From Salipiger pallidus (GTDB lineage Bacteria > Pseudomonadota > Alphaproteobacteria > Rhodobacterales > Rhodobacteraceae), in NCBI RefSeq assembly GCF_014643635.1, contig NZ_BMJV01000004.1, positions 1-64,000 on the forward strand: a DNA stretch of 64,000 nucleotides, read 5' to 3'. The notes beneath the pieces are model-generated. The model was not told where the DNA came from. It made no database searches and saw only the letters and a program-made list of their open reading frames with translations. Positions 51,586 to 59,970 of the stretch are shown piece after piece (position 1 is the stretch's first letter; every line of letters starts with the position of its first letter). The position numbers and the translations under genes are program-made.

Positions 51586-52188
51586 ATGATGCGGATCCTT
51601 GCGTTTAGCGACCTTCACCGAGATCGCGAAACTGCCGCACAGATTGTGGCGGCCAGTGCTAATGCTGACGTGCTGGTGGGCGCAGGAGATTTCGCCATGC
51701 GCGGCCTTGGCTTGGCAGATACCCTTGATGTCCTGTCAGACGTGGCTGCGCCTCTGGTTGTCGTGTCTGGCAATCACGACAACTCCGCCGAATTGAGCGC
51801 TGCCTGCGAGGCGGCACCCATGCTTCACTATCTCGACGGGGATACTGTCTCGTTTGGTGGGGTAACCTTCTACGGTATTGGCCGCGAAATCCCCTTCCAG
51901 AAGGATGCGCCTTGGAGTGAAAGCCGTTCCGAAGACGCCGCACGCATGATGCTTCGGTCATGTCCGGAAGATGCCATTCTGGTTTCGCATGCGCCGCCGT
52001 ACGGTGTCCTCGACCATCAGGCTGACGGACGATGTGGGGGAAGTCAGGCCCTGCGCGAACTGCTGGGGGAAAGGCCGCCAAGGCTGCACCTCTGCGGGCA
52101 CATCCACCATTGCGCCGGGCAGAAGTCTCAGCTGGGCGCAACGCGGATCTTCAACCTTGGTCCGAGCCTGACCTGGATCGAATTTTGA
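51586..52188 (+). CDS. Calcineurin-like metallophosphoesterase
   Basis: 200 residues from the ATG at 51586 after GAAAGGACAAG. All metal motifs are intact: FSDLHRD (DxH), GAGDFA (GD), SGNHDN (GNHD), SHAPP and CGHIHH (GHxH). This is the YfcE/Icc-like compact fold. It follows the glutamate dehydrogenase by 22 bases and is probably the last gene of the phosphonate cluster. It may act on a phosphate ester or side product; the substrate is unknown. Confidence 0.82.
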   Translation: MMRILAFSDLHRDRETAAQIVAASANADVLVGAGDFAMRGLGLADTLDVLSDVAAPLVVVSGNHDNSAELSAACEAAPMLHYLDGDTVSFGGVTFYGIGREIPFQKDAPWSESRSEDAARMMLRSCPEDAILVSHAPPYGVLDHQADGRCGGSQALRELLGERPPRLHLCGHIHHCAGQKSQLGATRIFNLGPSLTWIEF

Positions 52189-52257
52189 CCGCTGCCACTG
52201 TTGGCGCTGCAATCAAGCCTGACCTAGGAGTTTGGGTCATCATGATAACGGTCGCAA

Positions 52258-52431
52258 TCACAACCGGATCGAGGCGATGTCGACACAGCCCAGGACGCTC
52301 TCAGTGGCTTTGTTGTGACGGGTCGCGATCCGCCGGGCATTCGTCAGCTTGTTGAAGCAGCGTTCTTCCAGGTTGCGTAGTCTGTAGAGCGACCGATCCA
52401 CGCCCACACGCCTCCTGCGGGACTTCCGCTT
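52258..52431 (-). pseudogene. IS5 family transposase, C-terminal remnant
   Basis: Reading leftward, about 57 codons ending at a stop encode LYRLRNLEERCFNKLTNARR and IATRHNKATESVLGCVDIAS, the characteristic Y-x2-R-x3-E region and C-terminus of IS5-group transposases. The rest of the gene is missing. Confidence 0.75.
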
Positions 52432-52447
52432 AGGTATGAGTAGTGAC

Positions 52448-52732
52448 CTACTCTCCGTGTCTTGGACAGCTTCCGAGATAGTTTAAGCCATTCTCTGGCT
52501 CTGCTGGTGGGTTGAAGTAGACCACGGCGGGCGGCTGTCTGCCATGGGCGGCGTGGCCCTCGTTTTGAATGTGGCAGGTCATCTGCTGGACGCAGTAGAA
52601 CGGGGTTTCCGGGAACTGCCGGTCGATTACCTGCACCAGTGCCAGGTTCATCTCGGTCTCGCCCAGCGGTGCACAGTAGAACGATAACCACGAGATCGAC
52701 AGCAGGAGGCCATTGGACCCAACGATGTGTGG
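52448..52732 (-). pseudogene. IS3 family OrfB remnant (internally deleted)
   Basis: Reading leftward, LLSISWLSFYCAPLGETEMN, then LALVQVIDRQFPETPFYCVQ and MTCHIQNEGHA match the N-terminal part of a common IS3 OrfB; this then runs directly into RQPPAVVYFNPPAE, which looks like the C-terminal tail. The whole integrase core is missing, consistent with an internal deletion. Confidence 0.65.
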
Positions 52733-53136
52733 GCGATGGACTTTCTCCACGACCAGCTCGCCTTGGGCAAAAAGCTGCGCATCCTGATCGTTGTCGACAG
52801 GCACTCACGCCTCTGCCCGGCAGCCGATCCACACTTCACCTACCGGGGCGAGGACGTCGTGCAGACGCTCGAACGGATCTGCGGGCAGATCGGGTATCCA
52901 AGAACGATCAGGGTCGACAACGGCAGCGAGTTCATCTCTCGCGACGTCGATCTCTGGGCCTATGCCAACGATGTCACGCTGGGCTTCTCACGACCGGGCA
53001 AACCGAGCGACAACGGATTCATCTTGCGTCGGGGCAAACACTCCCCCGGACTGTTTGCTGATCCCTCCTCACCTTCAACAGCAAACTCAGGGCTGAATGC
53101 CTGAACGCGCATTGGTTCATGAGCCTTGCGGATGCC
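52721..53136 (+). pseudogene. IS3 family (IS407-like) OrfB remnant
   Basis: NDVWAMDFLHDQLALGKKLR, RGEDVVQTLERICGQIGYP and TIRVDNGSEFISRDVDLWAY give the first two catalytic aspartates. After PGKPSDNGFI about 50 foreign bases interrupt the gene where the catalytic Glu should be; the match resumes in another frame as FNSKLRAECLNAHWFMSLAD and stops. No N-terminus is present. Confidence 0.8.
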
Positions 53137-53179
53137 ATCGGCAGCTTCCGCTTTGCCTTAATGTTCTCCTACTCCGGCG

Positions 53180-53431
53180 GTGCTGCTGCAGGAAAGATGG
53201 CTCGACATCATCCATGTGGCCGTGACGGCAGTGGTCGGCACCGACCTGCTGTCCCGCGCGGTGCAGGGATGGCTCTTCAGTCATGCCGGTGCGCTGCTTC
53301 GGACGGCGCTTGCCATCGGCGGACTAACCATGATCGTGGCTGGCTGGACCAACGCACGCCGTCATTCTGGCCGAGGCCCAGAGCAGCTGGTCGTGGTGGC
53401 GCGTGCAACCGGTGTGGCCCCTGTCGCCTAG
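53180..53431 (+). pseudogene. C-terminal remnant of a TRAP transporter fused permease
   Basis: About 83 codons with two hydrophobic segments (WLDIIHVAVTAVVGTDLL and ALLRTALAIGGLTMIVAGW) separated by SRAVQGWLF, matching the C-terminal domain of 4TM-12TM TRAP permeases. The remaining 550 or so residues are absent and the left side joins IS debris, so an IS-linked deletion probably removed a second TRAP system. Confidence 0.55.
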
Positions 53432-53496
53432 CGAAAGCTGAGAGTGAATATCGAGTGGGGCGTATTTCAGCATGCCCCATCCATCGGTTCAGGCGA

Positions 53497-54849
53497 TCAG
53501 GCGCGCGGCAGCACCAGCCTCACGGTCAGCCCGCCGGTCCCGCTGTCAAGGCGCACATTGCCGCCGTGCCGCTGCACTATCTGTTCAACGATGGCCAGCC
53601 CCAGACCCGATCCCTCACCGTTGCGCAACTGTGAGAAGCGCCGAAAGGCGGCGTCCGTCTGATCCTCGGGGATACCCTCGCCGTCGTCTTCGATCAGCAC
53701 GACGCATTTGTCGCCGTCTGGCAGTGTGCGGACCGCAATGCTGCGCAGGTCCGGTCCGCCGTGTATCAACGCGTTCTCCAACAGGTTCATGACAGCTTCG
53801 CCCAGAAGCATCGGGTTGCCCGCGACCACCAGCGGATCGGGTGCGGTGTCCATAACGAAGCCGAGATCCCGTGACAGCGCCTTGGGCGCGAAGTTGCGAC
53901 AGGTCTCCTCGACAACCGTGTTCAGATCAAGGGGGCCCATCACTGTCCCGGTATCGTAGCGCAGCCGTTCCAGTGACAGCAGCTGTTCCGACAGCCGGGC
54001 GGACCAGCGGGCCGCCTTGATCAGTTCGTGATGACGCGCGGTGCGCGCCGCCGGGTCGCGCACGTCGGGCAGGGTTTCGGCCAGGGCCAGCACAGCAGCG
54101 GCCGGATTGCGCAGCTGATGCGCTGCATCCGAGATGAAGGCCTGATGCGTTTCGATGCTGTATTGTACCTGTCCAAACAGGCGGTTGAGTGTAGAAACGA
54201 TGCCTGACACCTCTTTCGGGACAGCACGGCGGATTGGCCCCAGATCGTCCGGTGAGCGTTTGCGGATCGCCTCCTGCAGGTTGTTGAGCGGGCGCAGCCC
54301 GATCTGCACGCCGAACCAGATCACCAGCGCCAGCGCTGTCATCAGACCAGCGATGAGCGCCGCAGCGCGCAGGGCGAGTTCCCGCGCAAAGGCGCGACGT
54401 TCGCTGACGCGCTGCCAGACCGTGACGACAGTCTCGCCGGAGAGGTTGCCGATGGTGCGGCTTTCGATCAGGCGTAGCACGCGCATTTCTTCGCCCCGGT
54501 ATTGCGCGACGTAATAGAAGGGCACGTCGTGCTCGACCTTCGTTTCCGGGCGGGGAGGGTAGGCGTAGCCGGTGACGTAGATGCCGCCCGGCCCGGTGAC
54601 ATGGTAGAACAGCTCGCCGCCGCCCGCGTCCGAGATCACGCGGCGCGTGCCGGGCGACAGCGCATCGCCTTCAGAGATCGCCACATCGCGCGAAATCGCC
54701 AGTGCTGCGGACAGCAGGCTACGGTCAAAGAGCTCTTCAGAGGTGTGCTGTGCCACATAGAAGCGCCACCAGCCCAACATGATGGACACCACAAGCAGCG
54801 GCGGCAGGATTACGAGGACCAGCCGCATCCGCAGCGACAGCGCCTTCAT
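53497..54849 (-). CDS. tctE: TctE-like sensor histidine kinase
   Basis: 450 residues. An N-terminal membrane segment (about 8-29), a periplasmic 2CSK_N-type sensor domain (about 30-165) and a second membrane segment (ALIAGLMTALALVIWFGVQI) lead to HAMP, HisKA (FISDAAHQLRNPAAAV, phospho-His) and an ATPase domain ending GEGSGLGLAIVEQIVQRHGG. Members sense extracellular tri- or dicarboxylates and phosphorylate TctD. The start overlaps the end of tctD by four bases, and the pair is divergent from the tctC operon. Confidence 0.88.
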   Translation of the reverse strand: MKALSLRMRLVLVILPPLLVVSIMLGWWRFYVAQHTSEELFDRSLLSAALAISRDVAISEGDALSPGTRRVISDAGGGELFYHVTGPGGIYVTGYAYPPRPETKVEHDVPFYYVAQYRGEEMRVLRLIESRTIGNLSGETVVTVWQRVSERRAFARELALRAAALIAGLMTALALVIWFGVQIGLRPLNNLQEAIRKRSPDDLGPIRRAVPKEVSGIVSTLNRLFGQVQYSIETHQAFISDAAHQLRNPAAAVLALAETLPDVRDPAARTARHHELIKAARWSARLSEQLLSLERLRYDTGTVMGPLDLNTVVEETCRNFAPKALSRDLGFVMDTAPDPLVVAGNPMLLGEAVMNLLENALIHGGPDLRSIAVRTLPDGDKCVVLIEDDGEGIPEDQTDAAFRRFSQLRNGEGSGLGLAIVEQIVQRHGGNVRLDSGTGGLTVRLVLPRA

Positions 54850-55517
54850 GGGGCGACGATCTCGAGCATGTAGCCAAGTCCGCGGGCTGTCTTGATCTTG
54901 ATCCCGAAGGGGTCGAGCCTTTTACGCAGGCGCGAGACATGCGGCTCGATCACGCTGTCTTCGGCGTCCGATCCAGTGCCATAGACATGTGTGATCAGTT
55001 GCGCCTTGGATACGATCCGGCCGCGCCGTTCCAGCAGGCATTCCAGGGTGGCGATCTCCTTGCGGGGGATGTCCAGCGGCGACTCGTCCTGCAACAGCTG
55101 GCGGGATAATCGGTCAAAGATGAGTGGTCCAAGGGGGTCGCGCGCGCTGAATTCAAGCTCCTTGCGCCGCGCCATGGCGCGCAGCCGCGCCTCCAGTTCG
55201 TCCATCTCGAAGGGTTTCGTAAGGTAATCATCCGCCCCGGCGTCCAGCCCCGCCACACGCTCTGCGGTCTCGGATCGGGCGGTCAGCAAGATCACGGGCG
55301 TGCCGTCGCCCCTGCGGCGCAGTGCCCGCAAGACATCAATTCCATCCATGCCGGGCAGGTTCAGATCCAGGACTACAAGGTCTGCGCCCTCCCGCGACAG
55401 GAAAGCATCCGCCTCCGTTCCATCATGCAGAAGGTCCACCGCATGGCCCCGGTCCTTCAACCTGAAGGCGATGCCTTGGGCGAGGGCTTCGTTGTCTTCG
55501 ATGACGGCAATGCGCAT
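54846..55517 (-). CDS. tctD: TctD-like OmpR-family response regulator
   Basis: 223 residues from the ATG at 55517, which gives the standard MRIAVIEDNEALAQG receiver opening; the longer upstream reading has no family match. The phospho-acceptor Asp is in VVLDLNLPGMDG (about residue 51), and TARSE and the KPFEMDEL loop follow. A winged-helix C-terminus (VIEPHVSRLRKRLDPFGI) binds DNA. It probably activates the divergent tctC-tctA operon 146 bases away. Confidence 0.9.
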   Translation of the reverse strand: MRIAVIEDNEALAQGIAFRLKDRGHAVDLLHDGTEADAFLSREGADLVVLDLNLPGMDGIDVLRALRRRGDGTPVILLTARSETAERVAGLDAGADDYLTKPFEMDELEARLRAMARRKELEFSARDPLGPLIFDRLSRQLLQDESPLDIPRKEIATLECLLERRGRIVSKAQLITHVYGTGSDAEDSVIEPHVSRLRKRLDPFGIKIKTARGLGYMLEIVAP

Positions 55518-55663
55518 GGTTACTACTTCGTCATGTTGCGCAAGTTTCGCGCAAGGTTTGAACGGCAAGATAGCACCGCTGGAGGAGGGAATCATTCCCT
55601 TGAGATAAAAACAGAGTGTGCCGGCCCGTGGTCGGCATCCGCAAGGTCTATGGGAGGACACCA

Positions 55664-56740
55664 ATGACCATCAAGCAACTTGCAACCTCGGTTGCGGCAG
55701 CCACACTGATTGCAGCCCCGGCGCTGGCCGAAGTCGACATGTCCGGGAAGACGATCGAATGGGTGATCCCGTTCTCGGAAACCGGCGGATCTGCTAAATG
55801 GGGGAACTTCTTCGCGCCGCTTTTGTCCGAAGAACTGCCGGGCAACCCGACCGTCGTGGTGAAATTCATGCCGGGTGCAGGCTCGACCAAGGGGGCGAAC
55901 TGGTTCCAGGAGCAGGAATACGACGACGGCACGCTGCTGTTCGGCACCTCCGGCTCGACCCAGTTCCCCTACCTGCTGGGCGATCCGCGTGTGCGCTATG
56001 AATACAGCGACTGGGTGCCGGTCATGGCCTCGGGCACCGGCGGCGTGGCCTACCTGAACACCGAGGACGGCGAGAAATTCGACGGTTCGGCCAACAACCT
56101 TCAAGACATCGACTTCATCTACGGCTCGCAGGGCGCGACGCGCCTCGACTTGGTGCCGCTGCTGGCCTGGGAAATGCTGGGCATGAACGTGGAGCCGGTT
56201 TTCGGCATTAAGGGGCGTGGTGACGGCCGCCTGATGTTTGAACGCGGCGAGGCGACGATCGACTACCAGACGTCGTCGGGCTACCTCGGTGCCTCGGCGG
56301 ATCTGGCCGAGCAAGGCAAGGCTGTGCCGATGATGACCTGGGGCGCACTGGACGACGACGGCAACATCGTGCGCGACCCCACCTTCCCGGATATCCCCAC
56401 CTTCAAGGAAGTCTGCGAGGCCACCGATGGCTGCGAGACCTCCGGCGAGGCATGGGACGCGTGGAAAGCCTTTTTCGTGGCCGGGTTCCCGGTGCAGAAG
56501 ATCGCCTTCCTCCCCGCGGGCACCCCGGATGACGTCGCCGCGACCTTTGCAGAGGCCTTTGACGCGGTGCGCTCGCGCGACGACTTCGCCACCATCGCGG
56601 CAAAGCAGGTGGGCAAGTACGAGGTGTTCGTCGGCGAAGGCGCCAAGCGCGCCACCGAAACCGGCACTACCGTGTCGCCGGAGGCCAAGGCCTACGTCCA
56701 GAGTTGGCTGCAAGAAGCCTATGGCGTGACGCTGAAATAA
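55664..56740 (+). CDS. tctC: Tripartite tricarboxylate transporter substrate-binding protein (TctC/Bug family)
   Basis: 358 residues from the ATG at 55664 after GGGAGGACACC. The signal peptide ends at APALAE (residue 23). The Bug-family signature VKFMPGAGSTKGANWF (about 66-81) and SQGATRLDLVPLL are present. It binds a tri- or dicarboxylate in the periplasm for the TctAB permease. The strong hairpin after the gene (56751-56794) suggests it is expressed above the permease. Confidence 0.87.
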   Translation: MTIKQLATSVAAATLIAAPALAEVDMSGKTIEWVIPFSETGGSAKWGNFFAPLLSEELPGNPTVVVKFMPGAGSTKGANWFQEQEYDDGTLLFGTSGSTQFPYLLGDPRVRYEYSDWVPVMASGTGGVAYLNTEDGEKFDGSANNLQDIDFIYGSQGATRLDLVPLLAWEMLGMNVEPVFGIKGRGDGRLMFERGEATIDYQTSSGYLGASADLAEQGKAVPMMTWGALDDDGNIVRDPTFPDIPTFKEVCEATDGCETSGEAWDAWKAFFVAGFPVQKIAFLPAGTPDDVAATFAEAFDAVRSRDDFATIAAKQVGKYEVFVGEGAKRATETGTTVSPEAKAYVQSWLQEAYGVTLK

Positions 56741-56750
56741 GCGCCGTTTC

Positions 56751-56794
56751 GGACGGTCCCGCCGCGCGGCCTCTGGCCTGACGCGGGACCGTCC
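56751..56794 (+). terminator. Intercistronic hairpin between tctC and the permease
   Basis: A perfect 12-bp stem GGACGGTCCCGC / GCGGGACCGTCC encloses a 20-base loop and is followed by a pyrimidine-rich CTCCTCCTTTCTTC. It can act as a partial terminator that favours tctC mRNA. Confidence 0.7.
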
Positions 56795-56831
56795 TCCTCC
56801 TTTCTTCACAACTTAAACGAAAGCCGGTGTG

Positions 56832-58862
56832 ATGGACCTTTTCGTCACCGCCCTGCCTGCGCTTGGCCAGGCATGGGCCATGATCTTGCAACCTGCCGTC
56901 CTGGGCTACCTTGTCCTTGGCGTCGTCATGGGCCTTGCCGTAGGGGTCTTCCCCGGGCTTGGCGGCATCGCGGGCCTGTCGCTGCTTCTGCCGTTCATGT
57001 TCGGCATGGACCCGGTGCTGGGGCTGGCACTGATGGTGGGGATGGTGGCCGTCGTGCCGACCTCCGACACCTTTGCGTCGGTGCTGATGGGCATTCCCGG
57101 CAGTTCGGCGTCACAGGCGACGGTGCTGGACGGATTTCCGCTGGCGAAAAAGGGGCAGGCGGCGCGGGCGCTGTCGGCAGCCTTTACCTCGTCACTGTTC
57201 GGCGGGCTGGTCGGTGCGGCCTTCCTGACGCTGTTCATCGTGGTGGCGCGGCCGCTGGTGCTGGCCTTCGGACTGCCGGAAATGCTGATGATCTCGATCC
57301 TCGGCCTGTCCATGGTGGCGGTTCTGGCGGGGCGCGTTGCGCTCAAGGGCCTTGCGGCAGCCGGTCTGGGCATGCTGATCGGGACCATCGGCGAGGCCGA
57401 CGCGGGCGGCAGCCTGCGCATGGCCACCTATGACATTCCCTACCTGACCGACGGGCTGCAGCTGGTGATCGTGGGCCTTGGCGTCTTTGCCGTGCCGGAG
57501 ATCGTCAGCCTGCTGCGCCAGGATCGCGCTATTGCCAAGAACGCCGAACTCGGCGCCGGCTGGGGCGACGGTGTGCGCGACTGGGTCGCCAACAAGTGGC
57601 TGTCGCTGCGCTGCTCACTGATCGGCGTGGTCGTGGGTGTGATCCCCGGCCTCGGCGGGTCTGTCGTAGATTGGATCGCCTACGGCCACGCGGTGCAGAC
57701 CACCAAGGACAAGTCGAACTTCGGTAAGGGCGAGATCCGCGGCGTCGTCGGGCCGGAAAGCTCCAACAACGCCAAGGAAGGCGGCGGGCTGGTGCCGACG
57801 CTGCTGTTCGGCATCCCCGGTTCTGGGTCGATGGCGATCTTCATCGGGGCGATTGCCCTGCTAGGTTCGGGCGACATCGAAGTCGGCCCGTCGATGCTGC
57901 GTGACAATCTCGACATCACCTATTCCATCGTCTGGCTGCTGGCGCTGGCAAACGTGGTCGGCACATTGCTCTGCATCGCGGCCTCGGGCGGGATCGCACG
58001 TCTGACCACGATCCGCTTCACCTATCTCGCTCCGTTCCTGTTCATGTTGATCAGCTTCGCCGCGTTCCAGTCTGGCCAGAACTTCGAAGACATCCTCGCG
58101 CTGTTTGCTATCGGTCTGATCGGCATCTTCCTGCGACGCTTCGACTGGTCGCGTCCGGCCTTCCTGATCGGCTTCGTGCTGTCCAATCCGGTCGAGAAAT
58201 TCTCCAACCAGGCGTTCCAGATCGCGTCCTTCCGCTTTCGCGACTCGTTCGAGGCAGGGATGCAATACATCTTCTCGCCGATTGTCATCGTGCTGCTGAT
58301 CATCACGGTGGTGTCGGTGGTGCTGGGTCTGCGGCAGGCGAAATCCATCATGGCCGAGGGCGACGTCCAAGCCGGATCAAAGCGCGCGCCGCTGGTCTTC
58401 CTGATGGTTCTTCTGGCCTATGTCGTGGCCGCGCTGATCAATGCGAGCATGATCCCCGACTACAACATGACCGACAAGATCGTGCCATTGGTCGTGGGGG
58501 GCATCACGCTGGCTGCCGTGCTGATCGTGCTGGTGCAGATGCTGCTGCGCCCGGAGACCGACAGCATCTTCGCCGACAAGGAAATGGCCGGAGAGGACGC
58601 CGACGCGCCCTATGGGTTGTGGTCGACGCTGGCGTGGTTCGTGGGGCTGATCGCGGCAACCTATGTGCTTGGCTTCATTCTCGCGCTGCTGGGCTTCCTT
58701 GTGTCGTTCCTGCGGGTGCGCGCGCAGGCGGGCTGGCCGAAGACGCTGATCCTCACCGCCGCAGGCATCGCGCTGATGTGCGTGATGGCCGGGGCACTGA
58801 ACCGTGATTTCCCGCCGGGACTGCTGCAGGACGTGACCGACCTGCCGTGGCCGCTGAACTGA
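56832..58862 (+). CDS. tctA: Fused TctA-TctB tricarboxylate transporter permease
   Basis: 676 residues from the ATG at 56832 (a GTG three bases earlier is also possible). Residues about 1-500 are TctA: GVFPGLGGIAGLSLLLPFMF, PGSSASQATVLDG and the second repeat GVIPGLGGSVVDWIAYGHAV, EGGGLVPTLLFGIPGSGSMA. Residues about 515-670 add four membrane segments typical of the separate TctB subunit, so the two membrane subunits are fused. It imports citrate, tricarballylate, aconitate or similar with Na+ or H+. Confidence 0.9.
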   Translation: MDLFVTALPALGQAWAMILQPAVLGYLVLGVVMGLAVGVFPGLGGIAGLSLLLPFMFGMDPVLGLALMVGMVAVVPTSDTFASVLMGIPGSSASQATVLDGFPLAKKGQAARALSAAFTSSLFGGLVGAAFLTLFIVVARPLVLAFGLPEMLMISILGLSMVAVLAGRVALKGLAAAGLGMLIGTIGEADAGGSLRMATYDIPYLTDGLQLVIVGLGVFAVPEIVSLLRQDRAIAKNAELGAGWGDGVRDWVANKWLSLRCSLIGVVVGVIPGLGGSVVDWIAYGHAVQTTKDKSNFGKGEIRGVVGPESSNNAKEGGGLVPTLLFGIPGSGSMAIFIGAIALLGSGDIEVGPSMLRDNLDITYSIVWLLALANVVGTLLCIAASGGIARLTTIRFTYLAPFLFMLISFAAFQSGQNFEDILALFAIGLIGIFLRRFDWSRPAFLIGFVLSNPVEKFSNQAFQIASFRFRDSFEAGMQYIFSPIVIVLLIITVVSVVLGLRQAKSIMAEGDVQAGSKRAPLVFLMVLLAYVVAALINASMIPDYNMTDKIVPLVVGGITLAAVLIVLVQMLLRPETDSIFADKEMAGEDADAPYGLWSTLAWFVGLIAATYVLGFILALLGFLVSFLRVRAQAGWPKTLILTAAGIALMCVMAGALNRDFPPGLLQDVTDLPWPLN

Positions 58863-58871
58863 TCCAACAGG

Positions 58872-59969
58872 ATGACTGACATGACACAGACAGGGATTCC
58901 CTACGTCTTCATGCGCGGGGGCACCTCGCGCGGGCCTTACTTCAACCGCGCCGATCTGCCTCAGGACCGCGAGACGCTGTCCGAGGTGCTGCTGGCGGTC
59001 GTCGGATCGGGCCACGTGATCAACATCGACGGCATTGGCGGCGGTGTCGCCGTGACGACCAAGGTGGCGATGCTCTCGCCATCAGACGATGACTGGGCCG
59101 ACGTGGATTACTTCTTTGCCCAAGTCTCGGTCGAGGACCGGCTGGTGGACTACAAACCCACCTGTGGCAACATCCTGTCGGGCGTCGGGCCGGCAGCGGT
59201 AGAGATGGGGCTGGTCGCGCCCACGGGCGACGAGACAGAGGTCCGCATCCGCGCCGTCAACACCGACGCGCGCGTGCTGGCGCGGGTCCAGACGCCGGGC
59301 GGCGCGATGCGCTACGGCGGAGACGCGGCGATTGCCGGGGTGCCTGGCACGGCGGCGCCCATTGCGCTGAACTTCATGGGCGTGGTGGGATCGTCCACCG
59401 GCGCGTTCCTCCCCACAGGCAACCTGCGCGACAGCTTCGACGGGATTGAGGTCACCTGCATGGATGTGGCCATGCCCATGGTCATCGCCCGCGCAGCGGA
59501 TTTCGGCCTGACCGGCTATGAAAGCGTTCAGGAGCTGGACGACAACCGCGACTTCTTTGCCCGGATGGAGGCGGTGCGCCTGCAGGCAGGTGCCGCGATG
59601 GGTATGGGCGACGTGGCGCAATCGGTGACGCCAAAATTCGGCCTGCTGGCCCCGGCACGGGACGGCGGCACGATATGCACCCGCTACTTCATGCCGTGGA
59701 CAACGCATCCTTCGATGGCGGTGACCGGATCGCAATGCCTTGCCTCCTGCGCATTGACGCCGGGGACCGTTGCGGATGGTTTGCTGGACCGCCCGGTACA
59801 GAGCCCGGCCAATGTCGTGCTGGAACATGCCTCCGGCACCATCGAGGTGCTGGTGGATTTCGAACTGAACAATCAGTTCAAGCTCAACTCTGCGGGGCTG
59901 CTGCGGACCGCACGCAAGCTGGCGGATGGCCACGTCTATGTCCCCGCAACCGTCTGGGGAGGGCACTGA
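58872..59969 (+). CDS. PrpF-family isomerase (aconitate isomerase / 4-oxalomesaconate tautomerase)
   Basis: 365 residues from 58872 (362 from the second ATG at 58881, which has the better-spaced AGGATG). FMRGGTSRGPYFNRADLP and the catalytic Cys in YKPTCGNILSGVGPAAVE (about residue 96) with the partner loop THPSMAVTGSQCLA are diagnostic. PrpF members isomerise cis/trans double bonds in aconitate-like acids; GalD shifts 4-oxalomesaconate. With a tricarboxylate importer and a tricarballylate dehydrogenase-like gene nearby, aconitate isomerisation is the best guess. Confidence 0.85.
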   Translation: MTDMTQTGIPYVFMRGGTSRGPYFNRADLPQDRETLSEVLLAVVGSGHVINIDGIGGGVAVTTKVAMLSPSDDDWADVDYFFAQVSVEDRLVDYKPTCGNILSGVGPAAVEMGLVAPTGDETEVRIRAVNTDARVLARVQTPGGAMRYGGDAAIAGVPGTAAPIALNFMGVVGSSTGAFLPTGNLRDSFDGIEVTCMDVAMPMVIARAADFGLTGYESVQELDDNRDFFARMEAVRLQAGAAMGMGDVAQSVTPKFGLLAPARDGGTICTRYFMPWTTHPSMAVTGSQCLASCALTPGTVADGLLDRPVQSPANVVLEHASGTIEVLVDFELNNQFKLNSAGLLRTARKLADGHVYVPATVWGGH

Positions 59970-59970
59970 C

